NCBI RefSeq assembly: GCF_004016525.1
Contig: NZ_SACJ01000012.1
Location: forward strand, 1-64,000
Direction of reading: 5' to 3'
Source: Flavobacterium sufflavum
GTDB taxonomy: Bacteria; Bacteroidota; Bacteroidia; Flavobacteriales; Flavobacteriaceae
DNA length: 64,000 nucleotides
Part shown: positions 1 through 8,824 of the stretch, piece after piece
How the letters are laid out: the number at the start of each line of letters is the position of its first letter
Numbering within the stretch: position 1 is the stretch's first letter
The notes under the pieces: model-generated
Seen by the model: the letters and a program-made list of their open reading frames with translations, nothing else
What the model was told of the DNA's origin: nothing
Databases searched by the model: none
Program-made: the position numbers and the translations under genes

Positions 1-102
1 AATAATATTTTTTCCGCTCTGATTGCTTACAACTTTGCAGACAAAAAACCGTCTTTGAAAAATAATTTCCTAGACACAAAACAATTAGTACTTTTTCAAT
101 AA
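1..102 (+). CDS. 3' end of a gene cut by the window edge
   Basis: An open frame runs from base 1 to a TAA at 100-102 and gives a 33-residue C-terminal tail ending in KQLVLFQ. It looks like ordinary coding sequence, but I do not recognise the family. The repeat-rich spacer starting about 30 bases later supports the idea that a gene ends here. The start lies outside the window. Confidence 0.45.
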   Translation, partial: NNIFSALIAYNFADKKPSLKNNFLDTKQLVLFQ

Positions 103-131
103 GTTTATATCGAACTCACGTTAATTAGAAT

Positions 132-256
132 TAGGAGCAGCACGATTGGATTTTCAAGAACGAATCCTCCTGCTGTCCGCTATATCTTTTTATTTTGTTC
201 CCTGAACTTGTCGAAGGGAACAAAATAAAAAGGATGCCGCTACCATCAGGGCTAGT
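132..256. repeat. REP-like palindromic element, copy 1
   Basis: The outer parts (AGGAGCAG near 133, CCGCTATAT near 177, GCCGCTACCATCAGGGCTAG near 236-255) match, in reverse orientation, the element at 27931-28025. In the centre is a perfect 18-bp inverted repeat, 186-203 against 215-232, with the loop GAACTTGTCGA. The central hairpin differs from that of the other copy although the flanks are shared. Confidence 0.7.
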
Positions 257-297
257 AATCACGAGTCATTTTCATAACAACAACCCCACATCATTCA

Positions 298-321
298 GTC
301 ATTGCGAGGAACGAAGCAATC
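298..321. repeat. 24-base dispersed repeat, copy 1
   Basis: The sequence begins GTCATTGCGAGGAACGAAGC and continues AATC. It recurs identically at 22320-22343 and 48441-48464, always between genes. The inner part can fold (ATTGC...GCAAT-type ends). Confidence 0.8.
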
Positions 322-482
322 ACATTAGCTAGGAAATAATTATTTATAAGATAAATTTTATATATTTGAGTAATTATAAATTAGTTAAAATTGAAACCAT
401 CTATACATATTGAGAGATAAACTCAATGACTGAGGGCAAAACTGAGCATATAAAGAACATATGAAGAAGTTGTAATTATATT

Positions 483-1364
483 ATGAAAAATCCTAAAAAA
501 CAAAATCAGCATAAATTACCACAAGTTTATTTGAGGGAATTTGGTTATGATTTTAAAGGTCAAAAAAAAGTTTCAGTATTAAAGGTTGGAGAGAAATTTA
601 CAAGACAAAAAAGTATTGAAAGTTTTTTATCAGAAACTAATGTTTTTAAAATAAAGAGTATAAATCCTGAACTTGAAAACATTTTTGAAGAACTAAATGG
701 ATTACTTGAAAATGAATACTTAAATTTCATATCAGACTTAGATAATAATCACAGTTTGTCTGATAAATCATACGCTGTACTTCTACAATTAATCCCAAAC
801 TTACTTTGTAGAACTGATGAAATACGTGACTTAATATCTTATTTATTAAATTCAGATGCGAAAATAAATTTTTTAAAAATAATATGTATACATAGAGCTC
901 AAAATATAGAAGATTTAATTGAAAAAGATTTCTATAAAATAATGGTAGTGCAATCCGTTAATGATAATGTGATTAATAGAGCACTAATTTTTCTAATGGA
1001 GCATATTTTCAGACGTATTGCACATTATGATATTGTTATTCTACAATCACAGGAAGACAAACCTTGGTTTACGACAGATAACCCAATAATTTTTGAAAAT
1101 AGAATGGAAAATTTTGAAATTATGCTAAATGAAAGTGAAATTTATTTCCCCTTAAGTCCAAAATATTTAATTTATCTGCATCACAGAGAATCTAAAGACA
1201 AAGTAAATGAATTACGACAGCTAGAAAAAAACAAAATTCATCTTGTTAATGACAAACAAAATGTCAATTTACAATATAAGATTATGAAAAATGCAATTGA
1301 GTATGTCATAATTGAAGGAGAATTTAAGTATACTATTGGTGAAAATATAGATGATATAAAATAA
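483..1364 (+). CDS. DUF4238-like protein of unknown function
   Basis: The 293-residue product has no signal peptide or membrane segment. Its N-terminus (QHKLPQVYLREFG, about residues 9-21) and a later PWFTTDNPIIF block (about 195-205) resemble the conserved ends of the DUF4238 family, whose function is unknown. The gene is visibly more A+T-rich than its neighbours, with many AAA, ATA and TTA codons, and is followed directly by hairpin repeat copy 1. It is therefore probably a recently acquired accessory gene. Family assignment is by eye from the two motifs and is moderately secure; no cellular role is claimed. Confidence 0.6.
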   Translation: MKNPKKQNQHKLPQVYLREFGYDFKGQKKVSVLKVGEKFTRQKSIESFLSETNVFKIKSINPELENIFEELNGLLENEYLNFISDLDNNHSLSDKSYAVLLQLIPNLLCRTDEIRDLISYLLNSDAKINFLKIICIHRAQNIEDLIEKDFYKIMVVQSVNDNVINRALIFLMEHIFRRIAHYDIVILQSQEDKPWFTTDNPIIFENRMENFEIMLNESEIYFPLSPKYLIYLHHRESKDKVNELRQLEKNKIHLVNDKQNVNLQYKIMKNAIEYVIIEGEFKYTIGENIDDIK

Positions 1365-1377
1365 ATACGTTCAATTT

Positions 1378-1450
1378 GGTTCTCGTTTGTAACGAGAACC
1401 TACTTACTTTTAAAAACAAAATAGAGCGTTTGCAACGCGGCTAATTAAAA
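1378..1450. repeat. hairpin repeat family GGTTCTCGTT, copy 1
   Basis: A perfect 10-bp stem (GGTTCTCGTT, 1378-1387, and AACGAGAACC, 1391-1400) is followed by a conserved tail with TACTTACTTTT and ATAGAGCGTTTGCAACGC. The tail is shared with copies at 2301 and 3469. It could double as a terminator for the gene at 483, but the run of T after the stem is weak. Confidence 0.75.
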
Positions 1451-1477
1451 GAGAATTTTCAACCAAATTTTATCTAA

Positions 1478-1831
1478 ATGAAAAACAAATATTATTTTAT
1501 CGCTGCAATCCTGATATGTTTCAGTAATATTTCATTTGCACAAACGCAATCAGAAATGAATGTAACAGCAAATGCAAAATATAAAAAAGCTGATGCCGAA
1601 CTGAATAAGGTTTACAAACAATTGATGGCAATTCTTGATCCAAATGAAAAGCCATTGCTGATTCAAGCTGAAAAAGATTGGGTTAAATATAGAGATTCGC
1701 ATTGTAAGTTTGATACTTCACAATATGAAGGTGGAAGTATACAACCTTTAATATATTCAACTTGTTTAGAAGAACTAACAAGGAAAAGAATTGCAGAAAT
1801 TAAAGCAAGTATAAAAGAGAGAAATTTATAA
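1478..1831 (+). CDS. exported LprI/DUF1311-type protein
   Basis: The 117-residue product has a clear signal peptide (about residues 1-21, ending SFAQ). The mature part matches the lysozyme-inhibitor LprI-like N-terminal family (formerly DUF1311): a helical region QAEKDWVKYRDSHC near residues 62-75 and a second conserved Cys in STCLEELTRKR near 95. Family members are periplasmic, and some bind lysozyme. Whether this one does is inference only. It lies between two hairpin-repeat copies in the accessory zone and shows no operon partner. Confidence 0.75.
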   Translation: MKNKYYFIAAILICFSNISFAQTQSEMNVTANAKYKKADAELNKVYKQLMAILDPNEKPLLIQAEKDWVKYRDSHCKFDTSQYEGGSIQPLIYSTCLEELTRKRIAEIKASIKERNL

Positions 1832-1891
1832 TCTCAATCAGTTTCTCGTTTGCAACTCGATTTATTAAGAAAAGTAACTTAACCATATATT

Positions 1892-2293
1892 ATGAAACCA
1901 AAATTTAAACTTTTTTGTATTTTAATCATTTCACTATGCTTTTACAATTGTTCAGCTAAACTGGAAAAACCCGAGTTTGTTGATAATGGAAAAACTGTTG
2001 ACAGCTTAAAAAAAGCATATAATTGCGAAAACATTGATTTTGAGAATTGGGAAGACAAAAAAGTAACCGACTCCTGTTTGACTGTTCGTTTAATAAACAG
2101 CTCTAAAGTTCCATCAGCTGAATATTCGAACCCCGACAAAGAAAACTTGCCATTAAAAGAAATTGCTTCAGCAATAAAAAAATCATTAGTAAAACCACAA
2201 AACTACAAGTTATTTCATGTGATTTTTATCGAAAAGGTTGGTGATGTAGAAGCTTACTCTCTAGGTGAGGAAATACAAAGTAAAAATTTATAA
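1892..2293 (+). CDS. small lipoprotein of unknown function
   Basis: The 133-residue product starts with a lipoprotein signal: Lys-rich N-terminus, hydrophobic core ILIISLCFYN and a candidate lipid-modified Cys at about residue 20. The mature part is charged, contains a few further cysteines and resembles no family I know. The gap to the preceding gene (1832-1891) carries a decayed fragment of the hairpin repeat (TTTCTCGTTTGCAA near 1843), and a full copy follows at 2301. It is probably an accessory cargo gene. Confidence 0.65.
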   Translation: MKPKFKLFCILIISLCFYNCSAKLEKPEFVDNGKTVDSLKKAYNCENIDFENWEDKKVTDSCLTVRLINSSKVPSAEYSNPDKENLPLKEIASAIKKSLVKPQNYKLFHVIFIEKVGDVEAYSLGEEIQSKNL

Positions 2294-2300
2294 TTCCTCT

Positions 2301-2370
2301 GGTTCTCGTTTGCAACGAGAACCTACTTACTTTTGAAAACAAAATATAGCATTTGCAACCTATTAAAAAG
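2301..2370. repeat. hairpin repeat family GGTTCTCGTT, copy 2
   Basis: GGTTCTCGTT (2301-2310) pairs perfectly with AACGAGAACC (2314-2323). The tail TACTTACTTTTGAAAACAAA, then ATAGCATTTGCAAC, matches copies 1 and 3. It lies just past the stop codon of the lipoprotein gene, in the same relation to its gene as copy 1. Confidence 0.75.
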
Positions 2371-2423
2371 AGCTCCTTGATGAAATTTTTTCTCCGTTAA
2401 GATGACAAGTTTGCGGAAATAGG

Positions 2424-3296
2424 TTAGGGAACATTTTTACCCATACTTTCAGTCCAGATGGCAAACCAGTCTTCTTTTTCCAATTCGAGTTCTACGGCTT
2501 TCATTAAAGACTGGATTCGGGCAATATTTACCGTTCCTGCAATAGGGATAGCTTTTGCAGGATGTTTTAAAATCCAGGAAAGCAGGATTGTATCGGAGCC
2601 TAAATGGTATTTGGAAACTAAAGTGGCCAATAATTTTTTCAAACGATGGGTTTGCGGAATGTCTTCCCTAAAGACACATCCCAATGGATTCCACGACATA
2701 GGACGTATGTTATGCATTTGCATATAGTCTAAACTTCCGTCCAGCATGGGTTCGAAATTAGTTGCCGAAAACTGAATTTGATTGTAGCTCACTTCTGTTT
2801 TTTGGCGAATCAATTCGGTTTGTGATGTTGTAAAGTTAGAAAGTCCAAAGTCAATAATTTTTCCTTCACTTTTCAACTTTGTAACTGCTTCGGCAATTTC
2901 GTCAGCTTGCATCAAAGGGCTGGGTCTGTGTAACAGAAAAACATCCAAATAATCGGTTTTTAAATTCTTTAATGATTGCTCGGCAGACTGTACGATATGT
3001 GATTTGGAATAATCATAATGCTTGATTTTATTTTGTCTGTTCTTTACAACCATCTGGATGCCACATTTAGAAATCAATTGCAGTTTTTCACGTGGGATTT
3101 TACTCGAGGCTAAAGCTTTTCCAAAATCAGCTTCGGTGGTATAATTGCCATAGATATCTGCGTGATCAAAAGTGGAGATTTTATTTTCTAAACAGATTTG
3201 AATCATGTTTTCCATTTCTTTCGTTACAAGGTTTTTACCCCAAACACCCCAGTTCATGGTACCGGCAATAATAGGTGATACGATTGTTTTACTCAT
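2424..3296 (-). CDS. aldo/keto reductase family oxidoreductase (YdhF-like)
   Basis: The 290-residue product is a cytoplasmic NADPH-dependent aldo/keto reductase by motif. It has the N-terminal IIAGTMNWG strand, the catalytic Asp and Tyr in FDHADIYGNY (about 43-52), the catalytic Lys in LISKCG (about 76) and the catalytic His in VFLLHRPSP (about 122), followed by GLSNF. Length is normal for the YdhF branch, and the order of blocks is that of the TIM-barrel family. The substrate cannot be told from sequence. It stands alone on the minus strand, with repeats on both sides. Confidence 0.88.
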   Translation of the reverse strand: MSKTIVSPIIAGTMNWGVWGKNLVTKEMENMIQICLENKISTFDHADIYGNYTTEADFGKALASSKIPREKLQLISKCGIQMVVKNRQNKIKHYDYSKSHIVQSAEQSLKNLKTDYLDVFLLHRPSPLMQADEIAEAVTKLKSEGKIIDFGLSNFTTSQTELIRQKTEVSYNQIQFSATNFEPMLDGSLDYMQMHNIRPMSWNPLGCVFREDIPQTHRLKKLLATLVSKYHLGSDTILLSWILKHPAKAIPIAGTVNIARIQSLMKAVELELEKEDWFAIWTESMGKNVP

Positions 3297-3468
3297 GGCT
3301 ATTTATATAGTGTTAAATTTTGTTATTCGTTAAATTCAGAATGTAATATTTAAAGTTCTTTAAAATATAAATACGATTACTATTTGTCCTTAAAATTAAG
3401 GGTTTTGTATAAGTTTTAATCATTTTTTTACATCGTTTCTTAAAAAATAATAAATTGCACTTCTCTCT

Positions 3469-3523
3469 GGTTCTGCTTATTTTTGAAAACAGGAGATAGC
3501 GTTTGCTACGCAGCTAATTGAAA
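3469..3523. repeat. hairpin repeat family, copy 3 with the hairpin deleted
   Basis: GGTTCT is followed directly by TTATTTTTGAAAAC and then AGATAGCGTTTGCTACGCAG. Compared with copies 1 and 2, the second half of the stem and the start of the tail are missing, while the distal tail is kept. It precedes the gene at 3534. Confidence 0.6.
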
Positions 3524-3533
3524 TCTAAATTCT

Positions 3534-4001
3534 ATGGAAGCAAAATCGATTGATAAAAAGACCTTTCAATTAATTGAAAACGAACAATTGCTAGGAGAAT
3601 TAGTTTATGCGGATTTATTTTATTCAAAAGCTGAAATTAAACTGCCCAATTCAGAAACATATCAAATCAAGCCTATTGGTATTTTTAGAACAACTACTGT
3701 AGTGACAAAAAAAGGAGCAGAAATAGCCAACCTAAAAATGAATTGGCGTGGACAAATGCTAATTGCTTTTCAAGACGGACAGGAATATGTGCTAAAAGGA
3801 AAAGGGATGTTTTATAGCAAATATGTCATTGTAAATAAAGAGCAGGAAATACTAATAGAATTCGATCCAAAGTTCAATTGGAAAAAGTTTCGTTATAATT
3901 ACAATATCACATACAACAAAATACCAGAAGATATTTTATTGATTTTACTGGGTATTTATACTTCAAATTATATCATTAACGCTACATCAGCAACTATGTA
4001 G
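3534..4001 (+). CDS. conserved-looking protein of unknown function
   Basis: The 155-residue product has no signal peptide. It is rich in beta-strand-like alternation (LLGELVYADLFYSKAEIKLP; QMLIAFQDGQEYVLKGKG) and ends in a hydrophobic stretch LLILLGIYTSNYII near residues 136-149. The strand pattern is reminiscent of Tubby/LURP-one-like barrels, but that is only a guess. The next gene begins 21 bases downstream on the same strand, so the two may be co-transcribed. A truncated repeat copy lies directly upstream. Confidence 0.6.
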   Translation: MEAKSIDKKTFQLIENEQLLGELVYADLFYSKAEIKLPNSETYQIKPIGIFRTTTVVTKKGAEIANLKMNWRGQMLIAFQDGQEYVLKGKGMFYSKYVIVNKEQEILIEFDPKFNWKKFRYNYNITYNKIPEDILLILLGIYTSNYIINATSATM

Positions 4002-4022
4002 AAACGGTTTTAAAAAAGAATA

Positions 4023-4559
4023 ATGCGAAAATTGATAATTTACATAGCAACAAGTTTAGACGGTTACATTGCAAAACCAAATGACGACCTTAGTTTTTTA
4101 AAATTAGTGGAAAAAGAAGGGGAAGACTATGGCTATGCTGAATTTACCGCTACTATTGATACTATAATTCTGGGTAGAAAAACATACGATTGGGTACTCA
4201 AAGAGATAGGTTCTTCTCATTATGACAATGGAGACCGGAATGTTTACGTTATCACAAGAACCCAAAAGGCAAGTGTTGGAAAAACAACATTCTATACAGG
4301 AGAATTAAACGAATTGGTACAACAATTAAAATCCCAAAACGGAAAAAATATTTATTGTGACGGTGGTGCCGAAATAATAAACGAACTTTTAAAAATGGAC
4401 TTGATTGACGAGATGATAATTTCTGTTATTCCTGTACTGCTGGGCAACGGAACAAGATTATTCAAAGATGGCAGGCCTGAGCAATTGCTGGAACTACTAA
4501 GTACAAAAACATTTGAAACTGGTCTGATTCAAATGCATTTCAAGAGAAAGAAAGAATAA
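4023..4559 (+). CDS. dihydrofolate reductase-like (RibD C-terminal domain) protein
   Basis: The 178-residue product starts RKLIIYIATSLDGYIAKP, the signature opening of the RibD_C/DHFR-like family (YyaP, YwjB type). ILGRKTYDWV near 49-58 and IYCDGGAEIINELLKMDLIDEMIIS near 112-135 complete the dinucleotide-binding fold. Family members are NADPH-dependent reductases of uncertain substrate and are usually distinct from true folate enzymes. It follows the gene at 3534 closely and ends directly at a strong terminator. Confidence 0.88.
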   Translation: MRKLIIYIATSLDGYIAKPNDDLSFLKLVEKEGEDYGYAEFTATIDTIILGRKTYDWVLKEIGSSHYDNGDRNVYVITRTQKASVGKTTFYTGELNELVQQLKSQNGKNIYCDGGAEIINELLKMDLIDEMIISVIPVLLGNGTRLFKDGRPEQLLELLSTKTFETGLIQMHFKRKKE

Positions 4560-4563
4560 AGAA

Positions 4564-4603
4564 AAACCCTGAAATTGCTCAAAAAGAGTCAATTTCAGGG
4601 TTT
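4564..4603. terminator. bidirectional Rho-independent terminator
   Basis: A perfect 14-bp stem (AAACCCTGAAATTG, 4564-4577, with 4590-4603) has a 12-base loop, with A-runs on the left and TTTGTTTCTT on the right. It lies between convergent genes (4023-4559 plus, 4636-5325 minus) and can serve both. Confidence 0.9.
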
Positions 4604-4635
4604 GTTTCTTCTGATTTTTATAAAAAATAATTGTT

Positions 4636-5325
4636 TTATAATTTTCTGGTAGATGTCCAGGTTCCGGTTTCATGTTCTGTATTAACCCAGTTTCCTGAAA
4701 CAGAATTTCCACTTACAGTACCTGTGATTGTAGCTTCTCCGGGAACTTCAGCTGTAATAATGTTGTTAGTTATTGTACCTACAATAAATGGTAAAACCTG
4801 ACCATCTTTTGGAAGAACAACTCCTGTAACCTTATTTCCGTAAATAATTAAATTCCAGGTACCACCAATAGTACCACCTTCAGTAAAAGTACCCACATAG
4901 CAATAAACCTGAACATCAGACTCTTCTTTTCCAACACTAATTGTAGCATTTGGATGACCACTTATATGGACATTATAAATAGTAGGGCTAGTTCCATTGG
5001 CATTCACAGAAAAATCAAAATAATCATTGTTGTGATTAAACGTAATGTCTGTATTTGCACCTTCGGTCACAACATCTGTGGAAGTATAAACATAGGATAC
5101 ACCGTCAATTACCAAAGTTGCCGACAAGGTAGTTCCATTGTTTTTCAAATTGATCGTAACAGTTCCTGTTGATCCTACAAAAACACCTTTGTAAATCCCA
5201 TAATTTTTGCTGTCGTAGCTAGCTGATGCAGTTGGGCTGTTTGACAAACTGTTGTCATCGTTGTCATCTTTAGAGCAAGAAAGAAGTAATGTACTTACAA
5301 GTAAGCTGAGTAATAGTTTTTTCAT
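4636..5325 (-). CDS. beta-rich lipoprotein of unknown function
   Basis: The 229-residue product has a textbook lipoprotein signal (MKKLLLSLLVSTLLLSC, lipidated Cys at 17) followed by an Asp/Ser-rich tether SKDDNDDNSLSNS. After this come repeated Thr/Gly-rich strands (GTVTINLKNNGTTLSATLV; GTVSGNSVSGNW), suggesting an all-beta domain. SKDD just after the Cys resembles the acidic surface-export signal described for some Bacteroidetes lipoproteins, so it may be displayed outside the cell. I do not recognise a family. It stands alone, with a strong terminator downstream. Confidence 0.8.
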   Translation of the reverse strand: MKKLLLSLLVSTLLLSCSKDDNDDNSLSNSPTASASYDSKNYGIYKGVFVGSTGTVTINLKNNGTTLSATLVIDGVSYVYTSTDVVTEGANTDITFNHNNDYFDFSVNANGTSPTIYNVHISGHPNATISVGKEESDVQVYCYVGTFTEGGTIGGTWNLIIYGNKVTGVVLPKDGQVLPFIVGTITNNIITAEVPGEATITGTVSGNSVSGNWVNTEHETGTWTSTRKL

Positions 5326-5667
5326 ATTTTTCTCCTTTAATGATTAATAATTCTTACGAAGGTATATTTTTTGGAATAATTTAACAAGAAAAGTCGATGA
5401 ACTGCAGCAAAATTTTAAAGCTACTGTTTTGTTGGATTTCCTGAAGCTTTTAGAATAGTTAATCAGAGTAAATCATTTTTTGGACAAAGACTGATTTCTA
5501 AATATTTGTGTTTTAGTGAAAAAGTGTTTTTAAAGGGGCTTTTTCAATAATTTGCATTTTTATTAGGTTTTTGTTTCGTTATTTTGATTAAATTGCGTCG
5601 ATTTATGATTTATTTTTTCCAGAGAATAGATTGAGATTTAATATATTTATCAAAAATATAAAAAGGG
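5326..5667. other. intergenic region upstream of acs
   Basis: It separates two divergently read genes (minus-strand lipoprotein, plus-strand acs), so promoters for both must lie here. I find no convincing TTTG/TAnnTTTG pair, no repeat and no coding frame. An AAAAAGGG stretch just before 5668 is a plausible ribosome binding site for acs. Confidence 0.4.
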
Positions 5668-7575
5668 ATGAGCTACTATAAAATAGATAATTTAGAACAA
5701 TATTTTAAGCATTACAATAAGTCAATTCGTGAACCAAGAAAATTTTGGGGAAAAATAGCCGAAGAAAATTTCACATGGTACCAACCATGGGATAAAGTGG
5801 TTGATTTTAACATGGCAGAAGCCAATGTTCAATGGTTTTCGGGTGCTAAAGTAAACATTGCCAAAAACTGTATTGACAGACACCTTAATAAAAGAGGAGA
5901 TAAGACTGCTATTATTTTTGAACCAAATAATCCGGACGAAGAAGCATTACATATAACATATAATGAATTACACCAAAGAGTGTGTAAGATGGCTAATGTA
6001 TTGCGTGAGCAAGGAGTTAAAAAAGGTGATCGTGTGTGTATCTATTTGCCAATGATTCCTGAATTGGCTGTATCTATTCTGGCTTGTGCCCGAATTGGAG
6101 CTATACACTCAGTAGTTTTTGCCGGATTTTCATCTAAAGCCTTAGCTACCAGAATTGTTGATAGCGAAAGTAAAATGGTGATTACTTCTGATGGAGGTTT
6201 CCGTGGAAATAAAACAATTGAACTAAAAGAAATTGTTGATGAAGCATTATTAAACTGTCCATCAGTAAGTACAGTTTTAGTTGCCAAAAGAACTAATACA
6301 GCTGTCAATATGAAAGAAGGTAGAGATATCTGGTTGCAACCTTTATTAGATGAAGCTTCTGATAATAGTGTGGCCGAGATAATGGATGCCGAAGACCCTT
6401 TGTTTATTCTTTACACTTCGGGTTCTACAGGGAATCCTAAAGGAATGGTGCATACTACAGCGGGTTATATGGTTTTTACAGCCTATACTTTCAAAAATGT
6501 TTTCAGCTATGAAGAGAATGATATTTTCTGGTGTACTGCCGATATTGGTTGGATAACAGGTCATTCTTATATTTTATATGGTCCTTTGTTAAATGGGGCT
6601 ACCACTGTAATATTCGAAGGAATTCCTTCTTATCCTGATCACAGCCGTTTTTGGGAAGTAATTGAAAAACATAGAGTAAGTCAGTTTTATACGGCGCCAA
6701 CAGCTATTAGAGCCTTGGCAAAAGAAAAATTGGAATATGTTCAAAAATTTCCTTTTAAAAGTTTAAAAGTAATCGGGTCAGTAGGGGAACCAATTAACGA
6801 AGAGGCTTGGCACTGGTTTAATGATCACGTGGGAGGTAAAAAATGTCCTCTTGTTGATACCTGGTGGCAAACAGAAACCGGAGGAATTATGATTTCGCCG
6901 TTGGCTTTCATCACACCTACAAAACCTACTTATGCTACTTTCCCATTACCTGGAATCCAGGCTGTTTTGATGGATGATAAAAGAAACGAAATCGAAGGCA
7001 ATCAGGTAGTAGGAAGTTTGTGTATTAAGTTTCCTTGGCCGGGAATGGCAAGAACCATCTGGAACGATCACCAACGTTATGTAGATACTTATTTTTCTCA
7101 ATATCCTGGAAAATTCTTTACAGGAGACGGTGCCTTACGTGACGAAGTAGGTTATTATAGAATCACAGGTCGTGTGGATGATGTTATCATTGTTTCAGGT
7201 CATAATTTAGGTACGGCTCCAATTGAAGATGCTATCAATGAGCATCCTGCAGTTGCGGAGAGTGCTATAGTAGGATTTCCACATGATGTAAAAGGAAATG
7301 CTTTGTATGGCTATGTGATATTGAAAGAAACAGGTGAAATTAGAAATAAAGAAAATCTTTTTATCGAAATCAACCAACACATAAGCGATCACGTAGGTCC
7401 AATTGCAAAATTAGACAAGATTCAATTTGTTTCGGGATTGCCAAAAACACGTTCCGGAAAAATTATGCGTAGAATTCTTAGAAAAATTGCTTCCGGAGAT
7501 TTCTCTGATTATGGGGATACGACTACTTTGTTGAATCCGGAGATCATTGAAGAGATTCAAAACGAAAAGAAATAA
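5668..7575 (+). CDS. acs: acetyl-coenzyme A synthetase
   Basis: The 635-residue product activates acetate with ATP and CoA to acetyl-CoA through an acetyl-adenylate. It shows the acetyl-CoA synthetase N-terminal domain (FWGKIAEENFTWYQPWDKV), the AMP-binding motif YTSGSTGNPKGM near residue 248, the WWQTETGG block near 404-411 and the C-terminal PKTRSGKIMRR. The last holds the lysine that protein acetylation silences in characterised enzymes (about residue 598). Length is typical. It is followed by a terminator, so it is probably monocistronic. In many bacteria acs sits beside the DUF294/DnaQ pair, which here lies 6 kb further on. Confidence 0.97.
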   Translation: MSYYKIDNLEQYFKHYNKSIREPRKFWGKIAEENFTWYQPWDKVVDFNMAEANVQWFSGAKVNIAKNCIDRHLNKRGDKTAIIFEPNNPDEEALHITYNELHQRVCKMANVLREQGVKKGDRVCIYLPMIPELAVSILACARIGAIHSVVFAGFSSKALATRIVDSESKMVITSDGGFRGNKTIELKEIVDEALLNCPSVSTVLVAKRTNTAVNMKEGRDIWLQPLLDEASDNSVAEIMDAEDPLFILYTSGSTGNPKGMVHTTAGYMVFTAYTFKNVFSYEENDIFWCTADIGWITGHSYILYGPLLNGATTVIFEGIPSYPDHSRFWEVIEKHRVSQFYTAPTAIRALAKEKLEYVQKFPFKSLKVIGSVGEPINEEAWHWFNDHVGGKKCPLVDTWWQTETGGIMISPLAFITPTKPTYATFPLPGIQAVLMDDKRNEIEGNQVVGSLCIKFPWPGMARTIWNDHQRYVDTYFSQYPGKFFTGDGALRDEVGYYRITGRVDDVIIVSGHNLGTAPIEDAINEHPAVAESAIVGFPHDVKGNALYGYVILKETGEIRNKENLFIEINQHISDHVGPIAKLDKIQFVSGLPKTRSGKIMRRILRKIASGDFSDYGDTTTLLNPEIIEEIQNEKK

Positions 7576-7604
7576 CACAAACTAAATATAAGTAACCAAA
7601 CTGG

Positions 7605-7636
7605 AAAAGCTGTTTCATTATGAAGCAGCTTTTTTT
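7605..7636 (+). terminator. Rho-independent terminator after acs
   Basis: AAAGCTGTTTCAT (7606-7618) pairs with ATGAAGCAGCTTT (7620-7632) with one G-T wobble, followed by a run of T. It separates acs from the polyketide locus. Confidence 0.85.
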
Positions 7637-7684
7637 GTATCAAAAAAGTTTTTTTTGAAAGAAATAGCCTAAATTAGTAATGCC

Positions 7685-8824
7685 ATGAAAAAAGATAAAG
7701 CGATACTAATTGTAGGTGGAGGATTAGCGGGGCTTACCGCTGCTATTCATTTATCTAAAATTGGCTTGAAAGTTATTTTGATTGAAAAGAATGAATTCCC
7801 AAAACATAAGGTTTGTGGGGAATACATTTCAAATGAAGTACTATCGTATTTGAATTGGTTAAATGTAGATTGTGAAGATTTAAAACCGACACATTTTACT
7901 AGATTTCAATTTTCTTTTCTGGATGGGAAAACATTAGATAATAATTTACCTCTTGGAGGTTTTGGTGTCAGCAGGTATTTATTGGATGATTTTTTATGCA
8001 AAAAAGCAATAGAAAATGGATGCGAAATCATTCAGGATTCAGTTGAAAGTATTTCTTTTTCAGAAAATCAATTTACGCTGACTACTGCTGAAAATGCTGT
8101 TTTTAAATCTGAAATTCTAATTGGGGCTTTTGGTAAACGCTCTAATATTGATCAAAAGTTAGAAAGAGCTTTTATTCATAAAAAAGCGCCCTGGCTAGCG
8201 GTAAAAGCCCATTATTCAGGTGTTTTTCCAAATGATTTAGTGGGGCTTTATCATTTTGAAGGAGGTTATTGCGGGGTTTCTAAGGTAGAGAATGAAAGAA
8301 TTAATATTTGTTATTTAGCTGATTATAAAACATTCAAACAGTATAAAAATATTGAAGAATATCAAATGAATGTAGTTTCAAAAAATCCTTATTTAAAGTC
8401 GATTTTGAATAATTGTGTACAACTATTTGAAAAACCTTTAACGATTAGCCAAATTTCTTTTGATAAAAAAAAAGCAGTAGAAAATCACATCCTGATGATT
8501 GGCGATACCGCTGGATTAATCCATCCGTTATGCGGTAATGGAATGGCAATGGCCATCCACAGTGCAAAAATAGTATCGGAATTGATTGGGAACTATTTTA
8601 ATAACGAAATTAAATCGAGACAGGAATTAGAAACCAAATACCAAAAGGACTGGAATCGTAATTTTAAAAACAGATTAAGAATGGGACGCTTACTGGCTGC
8701 TGTTTTACAGAAGCAAAAATTAGCGGCTCTAATTATGCGAATCATAATTAAATTCCCGTTTTTATTAGCTGTAATAATAAGACAGACGCACGGCAAACCC
8801 ATTTACATCGATCCAAAATGTTAA
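7685..8824 (+). CDS. FAD-dependent oxidoreductase of the geranylgeranyl reductase/hydroxylase type
   Basis: The 379-residue product has an N-terminal FAD-binding fold (AILIVGGGLAGLTAAIHLSK, then IEKNEFPKHKVCGEYIS) and a second FAD contact LMIGDTAGLIHPLCGNGMA near residues 274-292. This is the layout of group A flavin hydroxylases and geranylgeranyl reductase-like enzymes. It opens the type III PKS operon and its last codons overlap the methyltransferase start (ATGTTAA). A flavoprotein, methyltransferase and type III PKS together resemble the Streptomyces srsABC phenolic-lipid genes. A ring hydroxylase acting on the polyketide is therefore a reasonable inference, but a saturating reductase cannot be excluded. 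Confidence 0.85.
   Translation: MKKDKAILIVGGGLAGLTAAIHLSKIGLKVILIEKNEFPKHKVCGEYISNEVLSYLNWLNVDCEDLKPTHFTRFQFSFLDGKTLDNNLPLGGFGVSRYLLDDFLCKKAIENGCEIIQDSVESISFSENQFTLTTAENAVFKSEILIGAFGKRSNIDQKLERAFIHKKAPWLAVKAHYSGVFPNDLVGLYHFEGGYCGVSKVENERINICYLADYKTFKQYKNIEEYQMNVVSKNPYLKSILNNCVQLFEKPLTISQISFDKKKAVENHILMIGDTAGLIHPLCGNGMAMAIHSAKIVSELIGNYFNNEIKSRQELETKYQKDWNRNFKNRLRMGRLLAAVLQKQKLAALIMRIIIKFPFLLAVIIRQTHGKPIYIDPKC

Larger units (their letters stand above)
103..482. other. repeat-rich intergenic spacer
   Basis: No gene is supported in this 380-base stretch. It contains two unrelated palindromic repeats (132-256 and 298-321). A TATATTTG at 361-368 resembles a Bacteroidetes -7 box for the gene at 483, but I see no matching -33 box. 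Confidence 0.5.
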
